Source of the DNA: Batkoa obscura
Lineage: Eukaryota > Entomophthoromycota > Entomophthoromycetes > Entomophthorales > Batkoaceae
NCBI GenBank assembly: GCA_030770535.1
Contig: JASVEC010000261.1
Location: 1-24,153 of the forward strand
DNA length: 24,153 bases
Direction: 5' to 3'
The notes under the pieces were generated by a model that was given only the letters and a program-made list of their open reading frames with translations, had not been told where the DNA came from and ran no database searches. Below, piece by piece: positions 1 through 10,494 of the stretch. Both the position numbers and the translations under genes were made by a program. Within the stretch, counting starts at the first letter, position 1; each line of letters opens with the position of its first letter.

Positions 1-308
1 AAATACCATCTCGGTTACAAATCAACCCTTAAGAGCGTACGTGAAGGTAAAGCCAAGCTTATCCTTATCTCCGCTAATTGCCCACCTCTCAGAAAATCTG
101 AGATCGAATATTACGCTATGTTGTCCAAGACTGGTGTTCACCATTATACTGGAAGTATGGTTTTTAAGTTGAGATAATTTAAATAGTATATTAATATAAA
201 ATTTTAGACAATATTGAACTTGGTACCGCTTGTGGTAAATACTTTCGTGTTGGTGTACTTTCAATCACTGATGGTGGTGACTCAGATATCATCAAGAGCA
301 CTGAATAA
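1..308 (+). CDS. RPL30: 60S ribosomal protein eL30 (3' part)
   Basis: C-terminal 84 residues of ribosomal protein eL30, a component of the large cytosolic ribosomal subunit; the 5' part lies outside the window. Exons are 1-154 and 208-308, separated by a 53-bp GT-AG intron (155-207) that splits an Asn codon. The translation reads [19 protein letters not shown], then [20 protein letters not shown], then [12 protein letters not shown] and ends [11 protein letters not shown]. This follows yeast Rpl30 closely ([52 protein letters not shown]), and the family normally ends at this point. Codons are richer in C and G at third positions than in most genes here, as expected for a highly expressed gene. 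It converges tail-to-tail with the MAPKKK gene. Identification is firm; the intron rests on frame and homology. Confidence 0.96.
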
Positions 309-1442
309 GCGTTAAGCTAAAAATGTTTAATAAATTCAGCTTTATATAGGCCACTAACTTAACCTGTAAAAGTCAAAAATAATTAATATATTGAATATAC
401 ATTTTATGTGGAAAGTTTTATGACGAATAGTGTTTTATTTTAAAGTTTATTAAATCAATTTGCCGTATGGTCAAATTTAAGTCAAATGGTCTTTATTGAT
501 AGAGCTATGTTTGTTGCCACTTTAAAGGTAGTTTACGTTTTTATTTAATATTTAAGGCAACCGGTTAATAATTACCCAGTTTAAATTCATGGGAATACTA
601 TAAACAGATTTGAGAATTGCAATAACTATTAAGAAAAGTATGGTATAGAATCAGTTCATTGTAGATTTTTAATTTATAGTCCATTTGATACAATGTTATG
701 ATAGTTATTAGGTTTAGATAAACAATAATGTAATTTAATGAAGTAATAGTTATATGTTCAAACAATTAGAATATTTATGTTATTTTTTAAAAAATTTGTA
801 ATAAAAAAATATTTTCGTATATTTGACTTTTTATCAAATTCGATTAGATATTTTGTTTATAATAGCTGATTTTTATTATACTTTATACTCTACTATAAGG
901 AAACTTGAGATAATATTTAAAAAGAATAATAAATAAAGTTATCTTTAATTTATACTTTATAAGTCTAATTGGATTACATTTTTAATTTTTGTCTATTAAT
1001 ATTTCATTTAGCAAGTAAAAAAATGAGTAAATCTCAATTTTTATTTTAAGTATTATAACTTTAATCAACAAAACCAGAATTAAAAACAATAAAATTAAAG
1101 ATAAAATAAAACTTCATCCGTTTATCAATATATTAAAATTATTTAAAAACAAAATTACTAATATATGATTAAATAATAAAACAAGACAAGGTTTTAGAAA
1201 ATAAAAAAAAAATTTATTAGTTTTTTTTGTTAAAGTATTCAAATAAATCATTACAATTAAAATATTTAAATTTTCATATAAATTAATCTTAAGAATGTTC
1301 ACAATAACTAACAAAACTTAAGAAAAACTAAAATCTTTATTAGAGCATAAATTAAAGTTCATTAAAGAACATGTGTTTAGTATAAATTTAATTAAAACAT
1401 GGTTTACCCTATAAACAATAAACAAGAAAAAGAATCATTCTT
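309..1442. other. AT-rich convergent spacer
   Basis: About 1.1 kb between the stop codons of eL30 (+) and the MAPKKK (-). It should hold both 3' untranslated regions and their poly(A) sites. It is very AT-rich with many stops in all frames. I see no credible gene, structured RNA or repeat here. Confidence 0.6.
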
Positions 1443-4400
1443 TCACTCCCCATTTTCCATGGCCAACTCAAAATTAGCAAAGTCTGGCTTATCTAATTTA
1501 GGTGTAGAGGGTGGTACAGGTACATCAGTAACAAAAGGGTGTGAAATTAATGCTGAGGATGATGGTCTATTCTCATGTTTTCTAATCAAAGATTAATATA
1601 AGCTTAAACAACAAATTAAAAAACTTACGGTTGTAAACTGGCCGCTAAAAACTCAGCAGCAACTTCCGAAATTCCCTGAGGTAAATCTGGGGCTGAGTAA
1701 GATCCTATTTTAAAGATTGCCTCTACCTGAGTAGAGTTTGGGAATGGGTGATTTCCAGACAGCATTTCAATTACTAAACAACCTAAAGACCAGATATCCG
1801 CTTTACGTGTATAATGGGTCTGCTTAACCACCTCTGGTGCCATCCAATATACTGAACCTTGTAATGAAGTTCTCTGTGGTGTTATCACCGACATTACTGA
1901 ATCCTGTACTTTTTTGGATACTCCAAAATCCGCTATTTTAACATTATCTTGGTCATCAACTAATATATTCCCACCCTTGATATCACGATGTATGATATTA
2001 TTTGAATGTAGATACTCCAATCCATTCAATATTTGTTTAACATAATACCTCGTCCTTAACTCGGTAAACTTTCCCTTTTCTGCTAAGCGAGCAGCCACTG
2101 AACCTCCTGGTACATACTCCAAAAAGATATTCAAATGTGTTTCTGTAGAAATCGAGCCTAGGTATTGTACAATGTTTGGATGACACAACTCCCTCATCAA
2201 CCCAATCTCTTTTTTTAAGCTGGATACTTGATCTACCTTTTGTCGGTTTTCTGTTTTAGAAGTTGTGGTGGGTAGCTCTACCTGTTTCACTGCCATCACT
2301 AGTTTGGTGCTTGGATTTAATCCTAAATAAACACTACCAAATGAACCAGCCCCTATCATCGCTCCTTGAATCCAACCTTCCATATCCATTGATATTCTTG
2401 CCTTTGCTTTTTTAGCCCCATCGAAATCATCAATAATAATTTCATCATTTAGTTTCACCTCAACTTTTGTCTCTTCTTCTCCCTCCTCTTCTTCAATTTC
2501 TGAAGTAGCAGACACATTCTTTTCCTCTTCAGATAAATTATTGGATTCTGTTGTCTGTGGTGATAACAATTGATTTTCTAAACTTGGCGATAAAGTGAAT
2601 GAACTAAGTGCCTGAGAATCAGACTTGGATTTTAAATCTTCATTATCCGTGATAATTTTAATGTCATCATTTGACAAGACCGCTGCAATTAAGGGTTGGT
2701 TATTGGTAGGGGATTGTATAGGAGAAGGGTCGAGCACATAATTACCTTCCATTTCAGAATCTGAAAATGTTTCATGAATGGGTGATAGGTTAGCGTAATT
2801 AGGTAAGTTATCGATGCCCAATTTATGAATGTTATTTCTTTTGGTTGATTTTGAGCTTTTTAGCGGTTTATTTACTTTAAATTCTTCCTCCTTTTTACCT
2901 TTCTGTTGTTTTTTAATTAAATGTCGATTTAAATTTTGAATCGGGAAATACTGTGCTAAATTCGAAGTAATTTGTTGAGATGGTGGTCGATGAGCAAATA
3001 ATTTAGAATGTCTATTTGATTTCTCATTAAAGTTATTAACCGCTCCTACCTCTACCCCAGCCAATAAGCCTCTATCAGTGTGCTCTTTATTCTGCTCTGC
3101 TAATCTTTTCACTCTTTCCTGCTGTAACTCCAAATGAGATTTCGGTGAATACCTCTTCCTCAGTATAAACTTATCCTTATCTGGATGGGATGGACTATTG
3201 CATATTTGCATTAATTCATCGTCATTTAAAAGCTTTGCTGTAGCTCCAGAAGCCACAAAGATTGCATAATTATCCGCTGAGTCTTGTAATGAAAATTTAG
3301 CTAGCACTCGGTTCATAATTGACTTGGCATCACCCAATGCATTCTTTAAATTCACCACCAACACCTGTCCTCCATCTCCCACTACCCTAACACAATACTT
3401 TTGTACATTGTCCAAGTTCATGATATTGGTTTCATGATCACGCGGTGATGGAGTAGTTAAGCTATAGTTGGATAAAGGGCTTTGCGTTGAAGCAGCGATT
3501 TGGTTATGTATTTGGGGAGGAAAGTAAGCAGCTTGAGCACTTAAGCTTAATGGGGATGGATTGGGTGGAGTGGAATTGAAAAAAGATTTGGCAGAGTGAG
3601 GGCCATTTTTCGATTCTACTATTCTTAGATTACCTGCACTTCTTTGTGGCCTCAGTGTTAAATCAGGCGTTAATTTTTTTGCCCTGCTTAATCTATTACT
3701 CATTTCTGGGATGCTATGGGTGTTATTATCCTATTGATTATTGCTTTATGAAATTAATTTAGGCTTTATATAATTAATTACCTGGCTAAAAGCGGATTCT
3801 TTAAATTGACTTAAAGTGTCATGCTTTAATTTTTTAATTGAATGTAAAATCTTTACTCTCTCACCTACTGTTTTTACGCCCATCTGTTTTAGTAAGGTGT
3901 TAGTTAACTCTAATAAAACTTCACCATTGATATCATTATCTAAAATCCATGTTATTTTATTTTTACTTTATTATATTCTACTATCAATGTTACCTAAAAA
4001 CAGTTCACAATATTCTCTTAAATTATGATCTTCCAACCATTTTTTCACGCTGCCTGTTGACCAATTTAAAATGCCTTTTAAAAACTTTTCATTATTTTCG
4101 TCTTCGTCAAGTTTGAATTGTTGTCTTAAAGAATCTACACTAACTATTTTAGGGATTTCTCTACCAAGCCTTAACCCCTCTTTATTTCTTTGACCTTCAT
4201 TTGTATGATATTGATTAAACCTCATATTGTTGTGTGGACTTGGTGACGTAAAATATGGATTAGTGTTCAATCGATGGTTATTATTGTTTATAACACTTCC
4301 AAGCTCACTTTTCTTTTCTTTTTTCCCAGCTGATAGTGGGGGTATATAAAGTTTGTTTTTATATTCTTGTTTGAACCCCTGATTTAGATTAGTTGTGTGA

Positions 4401-4549
4401 GTTGTTACTATATTATCTTGATTTTTAGATGTATTATTTATTCTAGTTGTAAAGTTGATATTCATAGGGTTAATCCGATTTCCTCTCCTATCACTTCCTA
4501 TTTCGCCTTTTGTTCCATACCGGTATGTTTCTTCAATATTATCGTTCAT
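1443..4549 (-). CDS. STE11: Ste11/Byr2-type MAP kinase kinase kinase (SAM + RA-like + kinase)
   Basis: MAPKKK that should phosphorylate a MAPKK in a pheromone, filamentation or stress cascade. Four exons on the minus strand: 4549-3994, 3939-3782, 3730-1629 and 1581-1443; introns are 54, 51 and 47 bp, all GT-AG. Product 984 aa. The ATG at 4549 is the first after an in-frame stop. A SAM domain lies near residues 163-235 (VKKWLEDHNLREYCELFL, continued across the intron by DNDINGEVLLELT and GVKTVGERVKIL). A Ras-association/ubiquitin-like domain lies near 350-432, as in Ste11/Byr2. A long linker rich in Ser-Pro/Thr-Pro sites follows. The kinase domain begins near 691 (WIQGAMIGAGSFGSVYLG), with Lys720 in AVKQVE, HRD 819-821, DFG 839-841 and APE 869-871. 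The last exon supplies HENRPSSSALISHPFV, the usual end of a Ste11-type kinase, so the gene is complete. The gene symbol is by homology. Confidence 0.95.
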
Positions 4550-5666
4550 TAGTTAAGTGGGTTACTTTTCATTGATTATATTTCCACTTTATCCTCTACT
4601 TTTTTATTTTTTGTTAAAGAGCCTTACTAACCAATATTTGTTTAATTTATATACTTTTTTATTAAGGTTATTGGCTTAAATTCTCCTTCTATTTTTAGGC
4701 GAAATAGCGGATGATTGGCTTGAATCCACGCTTTAGAGGTAAGAACATAAAAGTTAAATTCGAGTATGTTAATAATATTAAGACTATTAAAATATCTAGT
4801 CAGCATGACTTTAATAGTTTTATAGTATTGAGAAAACCAATATAAGGATTTGTTGAATACTATATAGTTATATCATAAAGCTTTTTATCACTATATGCCT
4901 GAAATTGATAAACAAGTACTCAACACATTATAAAAAGAATAAATCATTAAATCTTAATGTCCACACATTAATTTATTAACAAATTTTAGAATTTTAATAT
5001 TTTTCTTTAATCTAGTAAGTCCATTAAGAAATTAAATAACAAATGCAATTAAAATTGGAAAAAAGATGAATCTTGAATATAAGTCAACCATATATAATAT
5101 GATCTTATCTAAAAATTTGATAAACAAGCTTATTTTATCTCACCTTCTTCATGAAAATTAAGTATTTCATAAAATATATTTTTTCCAATAGCTGAAATTC
5201 ATTCTATTTGAAAAAAAATGATTATTTTAAATAATTTGCGATTTAAAGAAAAACATTAGAATTAGTTGAACTCTAGATTATAATGAAACACTTTTAAGTT
5301 CGAAATTTTATTGACTTTTTTAAATTGCAAATTGCAAATTAATTTTTGTGTAAATTTGTAGCTAAGTAATGCTGAAATATTTTCAAATATATACTATATA
5401 TTTTTAAATATCAAACGATTCATTAATTTGGCTTCACTATTGAATATAGAGACTTTATTTTTCTGATGTTCAAGTATTTATTCTCAAGAGTCGCTTTCAC
5501 TATAAATGTGAAAAAACACTTAAGCTCATGTACACAATTTAGTCATTAAAAAATTAGATTTTCGAAAGTAAGCATAAAATTTATCTTAAACAAACAGAAC
5601 AAAATTTTATTCATAAGCAAAAGTTTCACTTTTTAATTAGTTCCAACTTTGACTTTAGTAAAAAAA
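4550..5666. other. AT-rich spacer between MAPKKK and ADH array
   Basis: About 1.1 kb that must include the MAPKKK promoter (it transcribes leftward from 4549). It is AT-rich with no open frame of note. I see no RNA gene, copy of the foldback element or convincing binding site. Confidence 0.55.
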
Positions 5667-6705
5667 TGACTTCAACTCCAGATTCAATAAATGATGGGCG
5701 TGTTATGAAAAAGACTTATTCTTAAAACCATACGCTTGTAAGCCCGCGCCGTTGAAGCCCAAAGACATTGGAATTGGAATTGGTTTTTGTGGATCAAACG
5801 TACATATTATTGATAGTGATTGGTGTCCAGCTAGTTACTCAGTAATTATAGGTCATGAAATAATAGGCAAAATGACTTAACTCGGGATCAAAGGTAATAA
5901 AATTTAGTATAGGCAATCGAGTAGGGGTAAGAATGCATTATTCAGCATGTATGAAAGAGCCTTACTATGCTTGTAGCCAACAGAAGGAAGCACGTTATCC
6001 ATGCAAAGCAGAGCCTTATGATGAGATCCATAAAGTGAGCGTATCAAAAACTCATGACGGGTATGTGGACGAAATAAGAGTTCAACAGGATTTTATATTT
6101 CATATACTTGAGACTATGCCATCAGATAAAAAGGCACCATTATTATGTGCTGAAACTACAGTATTTCATTCCATGTTACAACATGGATTTAAAAAAGGAG
6201 ATAAAGGTGGTGCATTTGGTATTGATAAATTAGTGCATCTGGTAATTCAATTTGCTAACAAGCTTGAATGCGAAGTTTATGCAATTTCATCTCTAGCTAA
6301 AATGGAAGGTACTATAGAGTTTGGAGCAAAGCATTATATAAATTATAAGGATACAGAAGAAAACAATAAAGTATTGAAAGATAAATTGAATTATATAATT
6401 ATAACAAGTAGCATCATACCTATCAATTTGAATGAATTAATCCACTGGATGAGTTTTAATAGCAAGATCATATTGCTATCCATTCCAGAATAAGATACCA
6501 CTTTCAATGCTAAAAATTTATCCAAAGAAAACCTATCTATTTCGGATCTACTATTGGGTTTCCAAATCACGTTCTTCAAATGCTGCAGTTTGCAAACAAA
6601 TATGTCATTTATTCAAAGATTGAATTGCTTCTTGTGGATTAATATAATCAGAGCATCCATAATTTACGGAATGGAAAAGTCCGATATAGAACTATACTTT
6701 ATAAC
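5667..6705 (+). pseudogene. decayed zinc alcohol dehydrogenase copy
   Basis: Relic of the same ADH family as the two intact genes downstream. Matching blocks appear in order: SVIIGHEIIGKM (zinc-ligand GHE motif), an equivalent of the structural-Cys region starting ACMKE, IRVQQDFIFHI, APLLCAETTVF, LVIQFANKLECEVYA, and near the end GKVRYRTIL around 6675-6699. The frame is interrupted by several stops (for example near 5724, 5754 and 5877) and by frameshifts. The longest open piece is 5933-6493. The structural zinc Cys pattern is lost (a Tyr replaces one Cys and the spacing is altered), and GVGGLG has become GIDKLV, so the cofactor site is also broken. It lies about 270 bp upstream of the first intact ADH, as expected for a tandem duplicate that decayed. 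It is a host gene relic; expression is unlikely but not excluded. Confidence 0.9.
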
Positions 6706-6740
6706 ATAAATAAAAGTCAAATGTCATTTTTACCAATTAT

Positions 6741-6845
6741 AACTGGGTATGTATTTTTTCGTTTAAGAATTTTACTAACAATTTTTCCACTCAAATAGCG
6801 CTTAAAAAATGGAAAAAGTGATAAAACCAAAAAAACAGAAACTAT
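6741..6845 (+). mobile_element. MITE-like foldback element, copy 1 (diverged ends)
   Basis: Matches the foldback family in its core: GTTTAAGAATTTTACTAAC, then TTTTTCCACTCAAATAGCGC and TTAAAAAATGGAAAAA, then an A-rich right arm. The outer ends (CTGGGTATG and ACAGAAACTAT) have drifted from the consensus ATATGGGGATG and ACTCCCATAT, so boundaries are approximate. It sits between the decayed ADH and the first intact ADH. Confidence 0.75.
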
Positions 6846-6854
6846 TTTTTATTC

Positions 6855-6865
6855 TGATGTCATCA
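6855..6865. promoter_or_regulatory. CRE/bZIP-like palindrome upstream of ADH
   Basis: TGATGTCATCA is an 11-bp palindrome with a single central base, about 110 bp before the ATG of the first intact ADH. It contains TGATGTCA, one base from the ATF/CREB site TGACGTCA. A bZIP site is plausible, but short palindromes arise by chance in AT-rich DNA and I see no second copy before the other ADH. Confidence 0.25.
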
Positions 6866-6975
6866 TTTTGACACGTATTAAAATCATATAATGTCATTCT
6901 TACTTTTATAAAAAAGCATATAGGTTAAAGTATATAAACTGAACTAGATGGTATTGCTGATAAAAATAAATAAAA

Positions 6976-8028
6976 ATGAGTACTAAATTTAATCAAATCA
7001 ACGGTTACGCTTGCCATAAGAAGGGCGAAAAATTAGTAAAGTATACTTATGATCCAGCTCCACTTCAACCCAACGATATCGAAATCAAAATTAGTCATTG
7101 TGGTATATGTGGTTCTGATATTCACACTTTAGACAGCGGGTGGGGACCAACGGATTACCCTACCATTGTAGGTCATGAAATTGTAGGAGAAATAACAGCA
7201 GTAGGTCCAGAAGTAAAGGACTTTAAAGTAGGAGATAGGGTAGGGGTAGGAGCACAATGTGCCGCCTGTATGAAAGAGGATTGCTATTCTTGTAAACGCC
7301 AGAGAGAAGCCCATTGCCCAAATAAAGCTGATACCTATAACGCAAAGAGGTATATTGATGGAGCTAAAACGTATGGTGGATATGCTGAAGCTGTACGAGT
7401 TCAGCAAGATTTTGCGTTTCATATTCCTGAAAGTATTCCTTCAGATTGTGCTGCTCCTTTGTTATGTGCCGGGACTACAGTGTTCACACCAATGCTTCAT
7501 AATGGATTTAAAGAAGGCGACAAAGTTGGAGTTATTGGGGTTGGTGGGTTAGGTCATTTAGCTATTCAATTTGCTAACAAATTAGGATGTGAAGTTTATG
7601 CGCTATCTCACTCCCATTCTAAAGAAGAAGATGCTAAAAAGCTTGGAGCTAAACATTTCATTGCTTACAGCAACGAAGAGGAGTCCAAAAAAGTTAAAAA
7701 TACGTTAAAGTATCTTATAGTTACCAGTAATTCTAAAGATACTCAATGGGATACCTTTGCAGAATGGATGGACCTTGATGGTAAGATTATATTGTTAGCA
7801 GCACCAGAATCAGATATTACTATTCGCCCCTTTACTTTAATCGCTAAAAATACCTCATTCGGTGGCTCTTTGATCGGATCTCCTTGTGATATTAGAAAAA
7901 TGTTAGACTTTGCAGCCAAGCACAAGGTTTATCCATGGATCGAAAACTATCCTATGGATAAGTGTAATGAAGGCGTTCAATTAGTACGCGATGGTAAAGT
8001 CAGGTATAGAGTTGTACTTAACAATTAA
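6976..8028 (+). CDS. zinc-dependent alcohol dehydrogenase, CAD/ADH6 type, copy 1
   Basis: 350-aa medium-chain dehydrogenase of the cinnamyl-alcohol/ADH6 branch, expected to interconvert aldehydes and primary alcohols with NADP(H) in the cytosol. Catalytic zinc ligands: Cys42 in SHCGICGSDIH, His67-Glu68 in VGHEIVGE and Cys164 in PLLCAGTT. Structural zinc cysteines: 98, 103, 106 and 114 (C-x4-C-x2-C-x7-C). Rossmann motif GVGGLG at 188-193. The residues after the second strand read LSHSHSKEEDAKKLGA, where yeast Adh6 has Ser-Arg, so the NADP preference is inferred. Single exon, unlike most other genes in the window. Length is normal for the family. It is tandem with a second intact copy at 8608 and a decayed copy upstream. 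AATAAA lies just after the stop. Substrate cannot be read from sequence. Confidence 0.95.
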   Translation: MSTKFNQINGYACHKKGEKLVKYTYDPAPLQPNDIEIKISHCGICGSDIHTLDSGWGPTDYPTIVGHEIVGEITAVGPEVKDFKVGDRVGVGAQCAACMKEDCYSCKRQREAHCPNKADTYNAKRYIDGAKTYGGYAEAVRVQQDFAFHIPESIPSDCAAPLLCAGTTVFTPMLHNGFKEGDKVGVIGVGGLGHLAIQFANKLGCEVYALSHSHSKEEDAKKLGAKHFIAYSNEEESKKVKNTLKYLIVTSNSKDTQWDTFAEWMDLDGKIILLAAPESDITIRPFTLIAKNTSFGGSLIGSPCDIRKMLDFAAKHKVYPWIENYPMDKCNEGVQLVRDGKVRYRVVLNN

Positions 8029-8607
8029 CTTGAATAAATTATTGCTGTTGAATTATTTTTATTTAATACCGTATTTATATTTCTAGCATAATAATGAAGC
8101 TTAAAGGGTATAATTAAGATAAACATTTATATCACAATTATTTAATAACTTAGCTAGAATAAATATCTAAAAATAATACTTATACAAAAGCCTATTCAGT
8201 TTTAGTATTAAATCAAATCAAATTTCTATTTTAGTCAAATTTTATTCTATTTTCATGTAAATGTCAGAATTAATCCGTTATAAAATTAACGTTGTTTAAA
8301 TAACTACAGCTTTACAATATATTAAAAGTCTGTTTACCAAAGTCCCAGCTAATCACACCAAAAACCATGACTTTTATTTTAAACCCACCCAACAAACCAC
8401 TCTTTAATAGTAATTTAAAATTCTGCTTAACATGTTTCTAAAATCTATAATAAGTCTGCCTCTTCTTATTTAATTAGCTTAATAAAACAAACGCTAAAGT
8501 TTACATTTGACTCAATCAATTATAAAACACAATTATAAAACACAATTATAAAAAGAAACTGAAATCTTTGAAAAATAAAAACAAATTGTATAAAAATTGA
8601 ATAAAAA
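8029..8607. other. spacer and promoter region of second ADH
   Basis: 580 bp of AT-rich DNA holding the 3' end of the first ADH and the promoter of the second. The part from about 8334 to 8400 is unusually C-rich on the plus strand (CCCAGC, CACACCAAAAACC, CCCACCCAAC). The last 90 bp contain the tandem TATA-like repeat annotated separately. No gene seen. Confidence 0.5.
8517..8553 (+). promoter_or_regulatory. tandem TATA-like 13-bp repeat upstream of ADH copy 2
   Basis: Two full units of CACAATTATAAAA (8528-8540 and 8541-8553), preceded by a partial unit CAATTATAAAA (8517-8527). Each carries TATAAAA. They end about 54 bp before the ATG at 8608, a sensible distance for a core promoter. The repeat is clear; the promoter role is inference. 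No such repeat precedes the other intact ADH. Confidence 0.45.
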
Positions 8608-9666
8608 ATGTCTACCACCCAACAATACGATAGAATCACTGGTTACGCAAGCCATGGTAAATCTGAGAAGCTAGTGAAATTTACATATGATCCAGCTCCA
8701 TTACAACCTAACGACATAGAAATCAAAATTAGTCATTGTGGTATATGTGGCTCAGATATCCATACTTTAGACAGTGGATGGGGACCAACGAACTATCCAG
8801 TAATTGTTGGTCATGAAATTGTAGGAGAAATAACAGCAGTAGGTCCAGAAGTAAAGGGCTTTAAAGTAGGAGATAGGGTAGGGGTAGGAGCACAGTGTGC
8901 TGCATGTATGAAAGAAACTTGTAAAGCATGTAAAGTTAAAAGAGAGGCTCATTGCCCTAAGATCGCTGGAACTTACAACTCAAAGAGGTCCATTGATGGT
9001 TCCAAAACTTATGGTGGATATGCTGAAGCTATAAGAGTTCAACAAGATTTTGCGTTTCATATACCAGAAGGTATACCATCGGATAAAGCTGCTCCTTTAC
9101 TATGTGCTGGGACTACTGTATTTACCCCAATGTTGCGACATGGGTTCAAAAAAGGCGATAGAGTTGGGGTTATTGGAATTGGGGGATTAGGTCATTTAGC
9201 TATTCAATTTGCTAACAAATTAGGGTGTGAAGTGTATGCGTTATCCCATTCTCATTCTAAAGAAGAAGATGCTAAAAAGATGGGAGCAGTACACTTTATT
9301 GCCTATAGTAACGAAGAGGAATCTAAGAAAATTAAAAATACATTAGATTTTCTTATAGTTACAAGCAATTCTAAAGATGCTCAATGGAACCTATTTGCTA
9401 GTTGGATGGATTTCGATGGTAAAATTATTGTTTTAGCAGTACCAGAAGCGGATATTTTAATTAGTCCTTTTGCTTTGATTATGAACAATGTGTCAGTCAC
9501 CGGCTCATCTATCGGCTCCCCATACGAAATCAAGAAAATGCTAGAGTTTGCAGCAGAACATAAAGTTTATCCATGGATTGAAAGTTACCCTATGGACAAA
9601 TGTAATGAAGGTGTACAATTAGTGCGTGATGGTAAAGTTAGGTATAGAGTGGTTCTTGAAAATTGA
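8608..9666 (+). CDS. zinc-dependent alcohol dehydrogenase, CAD/ADH6 type, copy 2
   Basis: 352-aa paralogue of the gene at 6976, colinear apart from two extra residues near the N-terminus. Catalytic zinc ligands Cys44, His69-Glu70 and Cys166; structural Cys100, 105, 108 and 116 with the same C-x4-C-x2-C-x7-C spacing. Rossmann motif GIGGLG. Single exon. The proteins differ mainly in the N-terminal ten residues, the stretch between the structural zinc site and the active-site region, and around residues 255-310 near the subunit interface/substrate loop, so substrate range may differ. Some DNA blocks are nearly identical to copy 1 (for example 8809-8896) while neighbouring blocks differ at many silent sites. 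AATAAA lies just after the stop. Confidence 0.95.
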   Translation: MSTTQQYDRITGYASHGKSEKLVKFTYDPAPLQPNDIEIKISHCGICGSDIHTLDSGWGPTNYPVIVGHEIVGEITAVGPEVKGFKVGDRVGVGAQCAACMKETCKACKVKREAHCPKIAGTYNSKRSIDGSKTYGGYAEAIRVQQDFAFHIPEGIPSDKAAPLLCAGTTVFTPMLRHGFKKGDRVGVIGIGGLGHLAIQFANKLGCEVYALSHSHSKEEDAKKMGAVHFIAYSNEEESKKIKNTLDFLIVTSNSKDAQWNLFASWMDFDGKIIVLAVPEADILISPFALIMNNVSVTGSSIGSPYEIKKMLEFAAEHKVYPWIESYPMDKCNEGVQLVRDGKVRYRVVLEN

Positions 9667-10494
9667 GTTTTAAATAAAGTTTTATGGTTGATTGATTTAT
9701 TTTAAATGCTGCTCTAACTTTTTAATATATATTTATATAACCATGGTTTAAAAATAATCCAAATTATTAACATTATATACACCTATTAAGTGACATATAA
9801 ACTCAAAGTAAGATAGTAAGTTGGGTTCAAATGTGCTATATTGAATAATAATTTAAATAATTTCCCCATACTATTAGATAGCAAAAGTCTACTATCAAAT
9901 AACATTTATACCAATGTACTAAATTGATTTTGAATTGGCATTTATTTTACAAATCATTACCACTCTTGATATACAGCGCGCCACTTTTACTTTATCTGTA
10001 ATTGCTTCCTACCCAGATATTGATAAGCATATCATTCAGAAATTTATATTTATTGAGTTTGAAAGTCCATTATTTTAAACCTTCAAAGAGTCAGAGGCTC
10101 GCAAGCAAGATTTGTATTTATTCTAATACTTCATTTACAATATTAATGTATTTCGCCCAAGCCTTTTTAAAATCCTGAGTTGTAATAGTTTATAGAAGTG
10201 GCAAAAAATTCCTAATAGCTTATATTATATTTTTAAGTAAACAATAATAAATTTTTTATATCATTTAGAAATAAATAACACTTATTTAAAATTTAGATAT
10301 TAGGTTGAGTTTAAAATATAAGTTAAATTAGAGTATTTAGGAAGGATTAAAGCTGGTATTAATTATTGAATATTAAAAATAAAATTTTGTCGTTGCTTTA
10401 TTTTTTATGGTATACTCATCTCAAAAACAAAAGTAAAATTAGATGTGTCAGATTCAAATGTACATTTTTCAAAAATCTAATACTATTAACTCGG
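9667..10494. other. AT-rich spacer after the ADH array
   Basis: About 0.8 kb without a credible gene. From about 10360 onward there is weak, gapped similarity to 13920-14048 (shared TACTCATCTCAAAAA at 10413 and 13977, and AATCTAATA near 10473). This is the diverged outer flank of the duplicated segment that follows. A short open frame at about 10366-10602 is not conserved in the second copy. Confidence 0.5.

Noticed and set aside
1399-1596. 65-codon plus-strand open frame
   Set aside because: It lies antisense to the last exon of the MAPKKK, which encodes the conserved kinase end.
3701-3703. Independent start of a shorter kinase protein at 3703
   Set aside because: Splicing 3782 to 3730 enters the same frame 27 bases upstream and links it to the SAM domain, as in Ste11/Byr2 proteins. 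A shorter product from this ATG is possible but not supported.
5933-6493. Functional short ADH-like protein from the open part of the relic
   Set aside because: It lacks the N-terminal catalytic domain start and has broken structural zinc and cofactor motifs, with homologous sequence continuing out of frame on both sides.
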